DNA of 64,000 bases from Hexactinellida sp. DTS-2022 (lineage: Eukaryota; Porifera; Hexactinellida). Position numbers and translations under genes: made by a program. The notes under the pieces were generated by a model. That model had not been told where the DNA came from, searched no databases, and worked only from the letters and a program-made list of their open reading frames with translations. The stretch is from positions 992,001 through 1,056,000 of the forward strand of contig JAPNXP010000007.1 of NCBI GenBank assembly GCA_028753945.1, given 5' to 3'. Shown here in pieces: positions 34,896 to 44,320 of the stretch (positions are counted from its first letter, which is position 1; each line of letters opens with the position of its first letter).

Positions 34896-35589
34896 TTTTC
34901 CATATAATTATAACATAAAATGTACTTAACGACTATGTGATATCATTAATTACTTCCACATGAAATCAATTGAACTGATTTAAATTTAACCGACGATCCC
35001 TTCCTCCATGCGTCAAAATGTAGTAAAAATTTCCGACTTCTTTATTCATACTTACTTAGTTTGTTGAGGTTATAGTAAATACACAGTTTGTACCATTTTG
35101 AGATTTTACTATTGTTTTAGAATCCTTTTAAGCATTAGAATCGAAAAAAAGTTAAATAATCGATAATAATCAATAATTTATAAGGTTTGATTTACTTAAA
35201 AGGATTATGAAATTGTACTTAATTTAACATTACATGATAGTAAACTAAGCACTCACTAAAATACTATTATTATTAGTATTTACCACCAATAATAAAGTGG
35301 TAGTGAATAATTATTTCAATAATTCGGACTTAGAGTTTAGCTATGTGATTAAAAAATGGTCTCTTCACATAAGTTTGGTTCACATGATTTTAATTTGAAC
35401 AATGATGCTTGAATTTGGTTACAATGTAATTACAACATAGTGTGGTTATAATACTGATACTGAATTTAGGATTGTGTTGTCTTATAATATGATGCAACAA
35501 TTTCGCAATAATTATGTGATGCCAAATGGAAATAACTACTTTATAATAAGTAAATTTGAACAAATTAACTTTTCGTTTATCATTAGATT

Positions 35590-35790
35590 CTATGGATATT
35601 TCCTATTTCAGAAATTGACCCAACATCCTTTCAAAATGAATTAACTTAACTAAATAAAGGACATACAAGTATGTTTACTGGGAAATCAAGAAGCTACTGA
35701 ATTAATCTACGTATTCTCAAGGGACTCAACATACTCCCATTTCTTCGCAGAATGTACCCATCGCCTTGCTGAGGTTTCAAGACAGTGGAT
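35590..35790 (+). pseudogene. Degraded copy of Helentron exon 2 start
   Basis: The stretch from CTATGGATATTTCC through TTTCAGAAATTGACCCA to CATACTCCCATTTCTTCGCAGAA and ACCCATCGCCTTGCT matches 26645-26822 of the intact gene, with substitutions, deletions and in-frame stops. It shows that a second, now decayed, Helentron copy or an internal rearrangement once lay here. Confidence 0.85.
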
Positions 35791-35799
35791 GAAGTAAAA

Positions 35800-37429
35800 G
35801 TATTAAATCTAAATATATTGTTTCAACTTGTAATAATTAGATTTATTTAACTTGTTAAATCTTACTCTATTGATTCAACTCGCGATAATTATATTGATTT
35901 AACTTACAAATTCCGGCTGGCTTCTATTTAATTGTAGTATTAGTATACAATGGATTAAATAAAATAAAATATTATAAGGTATTTGTAGACTTAATTAACT
36001 CAACTCACCGTGGATAACATTGCTAAAATAATTAACTAATAATATAATGTATAATTATGTATTATCAATACATAATGAATGAATGGCATTAAACTCAAGA
36101 TGGTCAACATAGAATATATAAACTTCAAATTCAACAATCATTCCTTTGTCCCGTAACAACTTGTTAAATGAGTCTAAACACCATGTGTCGTTCATGACAT
36201 GACGAAAAAAAATCCAAAATTGCACCTGTGCAGACAGCATGTTCCATTGGCGGCACTATTAATACACGACCATCAAAATATAGTGCCACCAAAGGAACAT
36301 GCGTCGGCACAGGCTGCAATTTTGGATTTTCAATTATGCAATTATTTCGTGGTTTCGATGAATAACTACTATTTAATATTTATGAATAATTCAATTAGAT
36401 TCAGTGTTATTTCGATTCAAGTTATTGTTGATATTATAATCACAATAAAGAATTCTAGTATATATGAATAACTAATTTACATTCAATAGCTATTACTATA
36501 CAAATCTATTTCTGATATCATAGTTACAATAATTTATTCTATTTATATGAATAATTCAATTTGATTCATTAGTATATAAATCGATTTCTAATACAATAGT
36601 TGTATTAAAGTTTTCTCCTATATGAAAATTCAATTTCACTCAACAGTTATTCAATTTAAGAACGATTTCTGATATTCAAACAATGGATTAATGAGATGGG
36701 ATATCTATTTGTATAAATATTTGTCTATTTGTGTGCTTGGTGCCCGAAATGTATTAGAGTGTAAGGGGGGGGGTTTATAAAGCATTTACGTATAATGGAA
36801 ATATAAACTTAATCCCATATGTCATTCAAAGTAAGCGAGTATGCTGATTTCAATTTTAAAACGATGACTGATATACAAACAATGGATTAATGAAATGGAA
36901 TATCTATTAAATGACTATTCGTCTGTGTGCGTGTTTGGTGGTCGAATTGTATTAGAGTGATAGGGGGTTATAATAGGAATATAAACTAGATCCCTTTTGT
37001 CATTCTAAGTAAACAAGTATGCTGATTTCCAATTTTAAACAGTATATTAATATTCAATGGATTAAAGCAAATTAAATTAAATTGGAAATTTGTTTACTTA
37101 ACTCAACTCAACTCACATTGCTAAAATAATTAACTATTTATATCATTTATTATCTATACATAATGAATGAATGGCATTAAACCCAAGATGGTTCAAGATA
37201 GAAATAATTTAAAATCAACAATGGTTCCTTTGTCCCGTACAACTTGTTAAATGAGACTAAACACTATGAGGTGTTCATGACATGGCGAAAAAAATCCAAA
37301 ATTGCAGCTGTGCCACAAGCGTGTTCCTTTGGAGGCACTATCAATAAACCACCACCAAAATATAGTGCCACAAAAGGAACATGCGTCGGCACAGCTGCAA
37401 TTTTGGATTTTTTTTTTTTTTTTTTTTTT
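35800..37429. repeat. Array units resume: partial unit plus type A tail
   Basis: 35800-36330 resembles the last part of a unit and ends in the foldback (36200-36330). It then joins CAATTATGCAATTATTTCGTGG directly, so the ~330-bp segment from the T-run/CTCCGTGTCG to CATTAATATT is absent at this junction. 36330-37429 is nearly identical to the type A units at 18-24 kb. Confidence 0.88.
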
Positions 37430-39055
37430 CTCCGTGTCGCCTCCCCAGGCTAAACCATAAGTGCTAGAGCTCTGAGATTTTCAGAATAGGTGTCTGGTTG
37501 TTGATTAATGTGCACTTCGTGGCCTGATTTTTCAATTTCGACTTGTGAAATTTTTTAACGGGACTTTTAGCTTTTTTTGTCCCACAAGAAAATAAATGCA
37601 ATAACAAGAAAATTTTTAGAATCATTAGTATCAGAAAAGTATTTTGCAACTGATAGCTCTTCACGATCTTTTTAATCCGTCCTCATTTTCCTGAGAATTA
37701 GGCTCAAAGTTGCCACAATTGACCCTTAACTTTCTAAAATCGTAAATTCATTAATATTCAATTATGCAATTATTTCGTGGTTTCGATGAATAACTACTAT
37801 TTAATATTTATGAATAATTCAATTAGATTCAGTGTTATTTCGATTCAAGTTATTGTTGATATTATAATCACAATAAAGAATTCTAGTATATATGAATAAC
37901 TAATTTACATTCAATAGCTATTACTATACAAATCTATTTCTGATATCATAGTTACAATAAAGTATTATATTGTAAATGAATACGTAATTCAATTTGATTC
38001 AATAGCTGCTACTATATAAATCGATTTCTAATACTTAGTTGTATTAAAGTTTTCTCCTATATGAAAATTCAATTTCACTCAACAGTTATTCAATTTCAGA
38101 ACGATTTCTGATATTCAAACAATGGATTAATGAGATGGAATATCTATTTGTATAAATATTTGTCTATGTGTGTGCTTGGTGCCCGAAATGTATTAGAGTG
38201 TAAGGGGGGTTTATAACGCATTTATTTCAAGTTGTAATAATTATATTGATTCAACTTGTGAGATCGAGTAGGCTTCGATTTTCTAATTGAAAATTATGAT
38301 TATATATTCCATAACAACGACAAATTATGTGAATATATTTCTTTCTTCAAGAATACTCTTAATCAATATTAATATACTGATGTAATTAATTATAATTAAT
38401 TAACTCAGACTATAATTGACATAATATTATATAGATGCTTCCAATTTGTTTATTAGGGATCATCGAGTGTGCGGAATTGAAATTTGGTTTCAACTTAATT
38501 TTACTTAGTAAATAGGTGTTAAATTATCAACAATATTAATAAATATTTATACTAATTAGCTAAATATTATTAATCTCAGAGATGATGCAAGATAGAAACA
38601 AACTTACAATTTATCAATTGATCCTTATGCCACATAACACCTATACAAATGTGTCTTGACACCTTGAGGTGATGATGACATCGTAAAAAAATTAGTTTTC
38701 ACAATTTTGTGAAATATATAATTCGAATGGGTTGGTTGGTGGTGGGTGATCACCCAACACGCACATAAAAAATGCTGAGTCATCACCTATTATTTTCTAC
38801 TGAAACTTGAATATCTTTGAAATGAAGTGAGCTAAAATGAAACTTCCAACTCACTAAGGGTCGTTACAATCCGAATCACTTATCTGAATTAATTTAACAC
38901 CTAAATAGTGATAATGACATTTCGAAAAAAAATCCAAAATTGCACCTTTGCGGACAGCATGTTCCATTGGAGGCACTATTAATAAACCACCACCAAAATA
39001 TAGTGCCACCAAAGGAACATGCGTAGGCACAGGCTGCAATTTTGGATTTTTTAAT
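37430..39055. repeat. Mosaic type A/type B unit
   Basis: The first ~530 bp match type A. From about 37960 (AAAGTATTATATTGTAAATG) it switches to the version seen at 10420 and 16740. 38220-39055 then follows the type B middle (GTGGGTGATCACCCAACACG) and the type B foldback end. The switch point indicates recombination or gene conversion between unit types. Confidence 0.85.
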
Positions 39056-39205
39056 TCCAGAAGGAACTTAGCCTTAACACAAGGATGTTAGTTTGTTGGT
39101 TTATTTATCCAGAGTTGTTTGAAGAACTGACCCAGTATTGATAAACATAGCATTCTATTAGAATAATTCGTTATCTGTTTAGAATTAATAATTAATTAAA
39201 AAGAA

Positions 39206-40112
39206 ATGGCTTTGGCTGTTCTAAAAAAGAAATTGCTTGATAAAGACGGAAATCCTTTGGCTGTCACAGGTAAGTATAGTTCAACTTTCCCATTGCATTC
39301 CTATGCGATCGAAGGTAACTTGGCAGAAGTTAAGAAATACATTGACGCGGGAGTTAATATTAACTGCAGAGACAAACAGGGAAGGACTCCTTTGCATGAA
39401 GCTTGCTGTGTAATACAATTTTCTAACTTTGTAAAGTCTGGGACTGTTCTAAACTTAGTTAAGTTATTTATAGAGAGTGGGGCAAACCCGCTAGCTGTTG
39501 ATCACGTGGGAGATACCCCACTCCATTGTGTGGCCAGACATAAGAGGAATAGGGACCTTGCTTCCTATCTCGTCACTGAGGTATAGTATACAGTAGACTC
39601 GTTAGTAGGATAAGGAATACAAGGTTTAAATACAAGTGCAAGTGACTCAGCTCCGGTTAATACGAATTTCAGGAAAATACGAACAAATTTCGTCGGTCCC
39701 CTGTTTGTATTAACGAGTGTCTACTGTAGTAATAATAAAAGTTATCAATATTTGTGTATTGTAATATTTCTTTTATTTTCAGTGTAAAGTAACGCTTACT
39801 TGTTTGAACAAGTTCGGCCAGACTCCATTAGATGTAGCAAAGGAATCCAGCCATTCCCTGCTCGCTCATCTCAAAATCGATTCTAAGTCTCTAACTGCTA
39901 CAAACCCGCACGTTAATGCTCTACCTGAAGTACTCCAGTTCTTACTCTTATACGAGAATATATCCAACAAATCGCTACGGGAGTTAGCTCGCGAGAAAAT
40001 ACTGCTTAGTTTATTCCCGTATAGCAACAATAAACTGGATCTGCTGCCTCTTCCGAAACACCTTAAATGCTATTTGGGAGGAATACCATTCATTCAGTGG
40101 ATGAATTCATAG
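39206..40112 (+). CDS. Ankyrin-repeat/SOCS-box protein (ASB-like)
   Basis: Two exons, 39206-39580 and 39783-40112, join in phase 0 (CACTGAG|GTATAG, TTTTCAG|TGT) to give 234 aa. Three ankyrin-type repeats are visible: STFPLHSYAIEGNLAEVKKY, then GRTPLHEACC..NLVKLFIESGANP, then GDTPLHCVARHK, with a fourth partial one at GQTPLDVAKESS. The C-terminal 40 residues (SLRELAREKILLSLFP then LDLLPLPKHLKCYL) have the SOCS-box pattern with the LPLPxxLxxYL signature. Such proteins are substrate adaptors of Cullin-5/Elongin B-C ubiquitin ligases, with the ankyrin face choosing the target. It is shorter than most vertebrate ASBs. The intron is occupied almost entirely by a Tigger-type MITE. Confidence 0.88.
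39590..39729. mobile_element. Tigger-type MITE inside the ASB-like intron
   Basis: The left end ACAGTAGACTCGTTAGTA is mirrored by TTAACGAGTGTCTACTGTAG. The element fills about 140 of the 202 intron bases and begins about 9 bp after the donor. Confidence 0.8.
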
Positions 40113-40292
40113 AGCCATGCGTGTATTTATTTTAGAAGTTCATTTTATGTCTTAAAAGTGTAAATATATATTATTTTTATTATTTATAAATCGAGATATG
40201 AACTACAGTAGACCAGTTCATTAAAACGATTGTCTAACAGTATAACTGTCTATAGAGTCACCACTTAACTAGCCACAATTAATATAGGAAGT

Positions 40293-40491
40293 CAGGGTTC
40301 TCGCTAGGCCTCTATCAAAAGGTACATGCCCTTCTTGAAAGCTATTGTACCCTTTATTCACATGTTGTGAGTGGGCATGATGTACCCTTTGAGTCAATAT
40401 TATTATTTGAAGGTTTCATTAAATCATTGACATTAAGTAATATCTCAACTCTCATGTACCCTTACAACGAAAAATCCTGGCGAGAACCCTG
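40293..40491. mobile_element. hAT-type MITE, 199 bp (CAGGGTTCTCGC family)
   Basis: The termini are CAGGGTTCTCGCTAGG and CCTGGCGAGAACCCTG. A perfect 8-bp target duplication TAGGAAGT lies at 40285-40292 and 40492-40499. Non-coding. Confidence 0.93.
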
Positions 40492-40984
40492 TAGGAAGTT
40501 ATTCTACTATCTAGATTCTAGAATATCAATTACCGAATAAATTTACAAAATTTTAAATTTACGTTGTTTCTGCCTAAATTGATTTATTGATTTAATTATA
40601 TTTAGGGCCGGATTAAGCTGGTGAGCGGCCCCTCGTGATTGTGTTCATACAAAACAAATTTATTTACACTATAATTCCTTTATTTATTATAAAAGAAATA
40701 AACCTAAACATTTATAATACATTAACATTTGGATAAACAGCAGGTACAGCCGTATTGTAAATAGATAAAGTCCTAAAATTACACGACTATAGATAATATT
40801 GGCCAAGTATTTAACTAATTAAAAGTATGTATATAGATAATTAATAATTTCTACATATTTAATGAATGCCATTACTCTCAAAGATGGTTTAAGAAAAAGC
40901 AAACTTCCAATGTATCAATCGTTCTTTGTCGCTCGTGACCACTTGACAAATGGGTGTTAATTGACATAATGAGGTGTTGATGGC

Positions 40985-41116
40985 ATGACGAAAAATCTAA
41001 AATTACAGCTGTGCCGACAGCATGTTCTTTGGAGACACTATCAATCAACCAACAACCAAAATATAGTGGCCTCCAAAGGAACATGCTGTTGGCACAGCTG
41101 TAATTTTAGATTTTTT
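40985..41116. mobile_element. Small foldback element (TTACAGCTGTGCCGACAGC family)
   Basis: The arms AAATCTAAAATTACAGCTGT and its complement, continuing through GCCGACAGCATGTTC and its mirror, enclose a short CAACCAACAACCAAAATATA spacer. It is a solo version of the hairpin that ends each long array unit. Confidence 0.85.
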
Positions 41117-41139
41117 ATTTGATACAACTTGTATCATTG

Positions 41140-41632
41140 GTATGTCACAAAATCGGTCCGGTCGGACCAAAACAACACGGACTAAATATTTCAGACATTT
41201 TTGGTCCAGGTTTATATAATTTTGTTCAATAGGGTAATATTGTGACGAGAGCAATATTTCCAGGGTTGTTAATCACCTGCTTTTTTTGCCTTTTTTCTCT
41301 CCTCCCGCCCTTCCGCTAAAAATTTCAAACTCCCGTGTTTTGGGAATTGTTTCTGTATTTATATAGCGGGCTTTTTTGTAAAATTAGTCAAGACACGAGT
41401 ACAAAGTTTGTTCTACTCATTACTTATATTATAATTTAGGTTTCTTTTATCCACTTATTATTCTTGTTTTTAATTCTGTATTAATATAAACTCGAGTTAG
41501 GAAGAAACTTTTTTGCCTGGGGACCCAATGTAAACCCGGACCAAAAATGTCTGTAATATTAAGTCCGTGTTGTTTTTTGGTCCGACCGGACCATAAACAA
41601 CATGCAACACGGACCGAATATATCGTGACAGG
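41140..41632. mobile_element. Foldback element with CGGTCCGGTCGGACC arms
   Basis: The arm at 41140-41216 (CGGTCCGGTCGGACCAAAAC then AACACGGACT) is mirrored at about 41530-41632 (AGTCCGTGTTGTT then TTGGTCCGACCGGACC). The right arm has an extra ~28 bp that repeats AACACGGACCGAATA. The interior is non-coding. It ends about 200 bp before AHSA1. Confidence 0.75.
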
Positions 41633-41832
41633 TTTTCCCATCAATTCCATTATAGCAGTATATTGACAAGAAACCTTAGTAATATATATGTGTCTTTTAT
41701 CTGAATTGGCGTTTAATTAATTAAAATAGCCTGCAGGGTAAACTGGAATCTTAATTACACCAAGATATTAAATTATATAATACTTAGATTTTCAAACAGA
41801 TTATTCATAGCATCAGTTGATTGGTTGTCTGT

Positions 41833-42840
41833 ATGGCTCGATGGGACGAGCGAGACCCTCGTTGGATCGTAGAGGAGCGAGAGGACGCTAAGAATGTTAA
41901 CAATTGGCACTGGACAGAGCGTGACGTCACGGAGTGGTCGAAAGGCAAACTCAGAAATCTCTTCTCTTCGCTACAACTCGGTACACCAGGAGAATGTGTG
42001 GTCTCCATAATAGGAGTGACCAGTGTAACGGGCGAGGCGTCAATCAATAACAGAAAAGGTAAGCTACTCTTCTTCTTTGAATGGACAATAAAGCTAGAGT
42101 ATAAAGTGGAGTCTGGAGATGATGAGGCAACAGGTTACGTTATTATAAACGGAATTTCTGACGAGAATTCGTCTGAGGAGATTGAACTGGAGTTCGAGAA
42201 GAAAGTTGATTCCAGTCAGCTGATTGACACCGCAAGAGATATATTTCTTCACAGAGAGAGACACAGGTTAGTCCAGCTCGCTGAGCAGTATAGGGAGTCC
42301 CTACGCACTGATGCCACGTCGGGAATGCAGTACACACCCAAAGATGACAACTCAATCTCAACACCGGAAATGAAACCGAAAGCGAAAGCTAATTCTCAGA
42401 CTACAAAACAAGCGCCAGTTTCTCATGGCACAATAACTATTTCTTTGCAGGAAACTTTCTTAGCTTCAACCATGGATATATACAAGTGTTTCACAGACGC
42501 TAATTTGATGCTTGCTTACACACAGAGACCGTCTGAGGCTGACCCTATAGTGGGGGGTAAGTTCTCAATGCTAGGCGGGATTATTAGCGGGAAATATTGT
42601 AAGTTGTTGGAAGGAGAATTGATTGAGAAGGAATGGCGTATGGATGATTGGCCGGTTGGGTGTGTGTCGAATCTTCAACTGAAGTTTGTGAACTCAGCTG
42701 ACGGTTGTCAGGTTCAATTGGAGCAAAGGAATGTTCCGTTATCGATGGCAGAGCGCACAAAACAGGGTTGGGAACAACAGATTTTCCAGCGGATAAAAAT
42801 GACATTTGGTTACGGCGTGAGTCCTAATATGGCTCTGTAG
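41833..42840 (+). CDS. AHSA1: Activator of HSP90 ATPase (AHA1 homologue)
   Basis: An intact 335-aa intronless frame. The ATG at 41833 gives MARWDERDPRWIVEER, which aligns with the conserved AHSA1 start; an in-frame TTG 12 nt upstream is not needed. The N-terminal domain (about 12-150) carries NNWHWTERD at 23-31 and NNRKGKLLFFFEW at about 70-82, the surface that binds the HSP90 middle domain. A low-complexity linker of charged and Ser/Thr residues follows. The C-terminal SRPBCC/AHSA1 domain (about 205-335) contains KCFTDANLMLAYTQRP and ends in a KEWRMDDWP..GCVSNLQL core. AHA1 is a cytosolic co-chaperone that stimulates HSP90 ATP hydrolysis. Length matches the animal family (about 338 aa). Most animal genes are multi-exon, so the lack of introns could reflect retroposition followed by fixation, but no poly(A) remnant was seen. 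Confidence 0.95.
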   Translation: MARWDERDPRWIVEEREDAKNVNNWHWTERDVTEWSKGKLRNLFSSLQLGTPGECVVSIIGVTSVTGEASINNRKGKLLFFFEWTIKLEYKVESGDDEATGYVIINGISDENSSEEIELEFEKKVDSSQLIDTARDIFLHRERHRLVQLAEQYRESLRTDATSGMQYTPKDDNSISTPEMKPKAKANSQTTKQAPVSHGTITISLQETFLASTMDIYKCFTDANLMLAYTQRPSEADPIVGGKFSMLGGIISGKYCKLLEGELIEKEWRMDDWPVGCVSNLQLKFVNSADGCQVQLEQRNVPLSMAERTKQGWEQQIFQRIKMTFGYGVSPNMAL

Positions 42841-43042
42841 CTTTGAAAGAGATTTGATATTTGACATTATTTAGTTCTGAACATTAGGATTAATAGTGTT
42901 AACTATCTCCTAGGCAATTATGACATCAAGTTTTATTCATGTTCATTTAACTAATCATATACTTAATGTATTAGAATCATGATTAGTATATTATTACCGA
43001 TTTACTATAGGGAGAATCTAAAGTGTAAAATTTGGAAATACA

Positions 43043-43160
43043 TAGAATCTCGTTAGTACGAACACCAGGGCCCGTCAAAATGTATTCGCCTTATCCGGAA
43101 TTCGTATTAAGCAGAATTCAGTAATATCCTTATTCGTACATAATGAGGTTCTACTGTACT
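43043..43160. mobile_element. Tigger-type MITE (CGTTAGTACGAACACCA family)
   Basis: Left CATAGAATCTCGTTAGTACG; right AATGAGGTTCTACTGTAC. The interior has the TTCGCCTTATCCGGAATTCG segment shared with the copies at 56612 and 59993. Confidence 0.8.
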
Positions 43161-43711
43161 TTATCCGTCTGGGGAATGCGTATATAAAATTCGTTATAAG
43201 CGGGATCGGGGTTCAATGGATATATTTTGAGAAATTCCGATTTAAGGAAAAATTACCACATTCTTTCAAAGATATTAATGAATAAATTACTTACCTCTCA
43301 AAAAAAGAGCGAAAACATTCTTTAGCTTTAACTGTTCACTTATTATATTGCTCAACAAATTATTCATTTTTTAATGTTTTATCAACTAAGTTATAGAGGC
43401 CCAGATGAGGTTCATTGACTGACATTCCATGTTTTTTTTTGAAATACGTTGCACTTTACTAACAATTATGGAGTTATTTATTATTGAAACTGTAGATAAT
43501 TAGCCAATAAATCATTAGATCCATCTTCAGTATCATCACTTTATGCTTTACTTTATGCTCTCTTGGATGTGTTACGTAACGTTTGAACTGTCCCATAACT
43601 AACTATATAAGAGTGTGGCTATTGACACCACCTGCAAACGGCCTAAATACGTATACTAGTTACAAACGATCTTATCATTAAAGTTATCAATATAAATAGA
43701 TTCATGCAAAC

Positions 43712-44028
43712 CAGGGGTTTATCTAGCGGCTTCTAGCCCTTTATCTAGGTATGGCCGGCACTTTTAGGTGCCAGCTAGGTATCGGCTGAGGTTCAAAAGT
43801 GCTTGCAGTGTGATTTCATTTAGGTGCCGGGTTGGCACATAATTCGGTGCCAGGTGTCTGGCCAGATTTATCGTTCTATCGCTGTTTGTGTTCCTTAAAA
43901 TTTACCCCCTGAAAATAATGGCGCATCATTGAATTATACCGATTATGTATTATGGCTAACACCTTTAGGGTGTCATAATAATTTTACATAATAAAGCACC
44001 GGCCAAGAAAATCCTTGATAAACCCCTG
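43712..44028. mobile_element. hAT-type MITE (CAGGGGTTTATC family), older copy
   Basis: The termini are CAGGGGTTTATCTAGCG and TTGATAAACCCCTG. The interior matches 48951-49270 (GCCGGCACTTTTAGGTGCC, TGGCACATAATTCGGTGCC, GCGCATCATTGAATTATACC). The flanking 8-mers ATGCAAAC and ATATAAAG no longer match well, so this copy is older. Confidence 0.85.
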
Positions 44029-44052
44029 ATATAAAGTTTCTGTATAAGGACA

Positions 44053-44285
44053 CAGTCAACTCCCGTTATAACGAAGTGCTCGTGACCGTAGTTTCAGTTC
44101 GTTATAACCGGAGTAAAATCAATAGCTTATAGGCTATATGGGTAATACATGACTTCGTTATAAGCGGAATTTCGTTATATCCATTTCTTTGTAAACAAAG
44201 TTTTAATAATGCAATATGATATAAGGATTTCCGGACCATTGAACGACTAAGTTATATCCGACTTGGTTATAACGGGAGTTGACTA
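44053..44285. mobile_element. Tigger-like MITE in the eS1 upstream region
   Basis: TIRs CAGTCAACTCCCGTTATAAC and GTTATAACGGGAGTTGACTA. Homologous to 13274-13546. It ends only about 36 bp before the eS1 start codon. A TATTAG acceptor at 44305-44310 suggests that it lies in a 5'-UTR intron. Confidence 0.85.
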
Positions 44286-44320
44286 TATGACTACTCTCTC
44301 CCTATATTAGCGCAGGAGAC

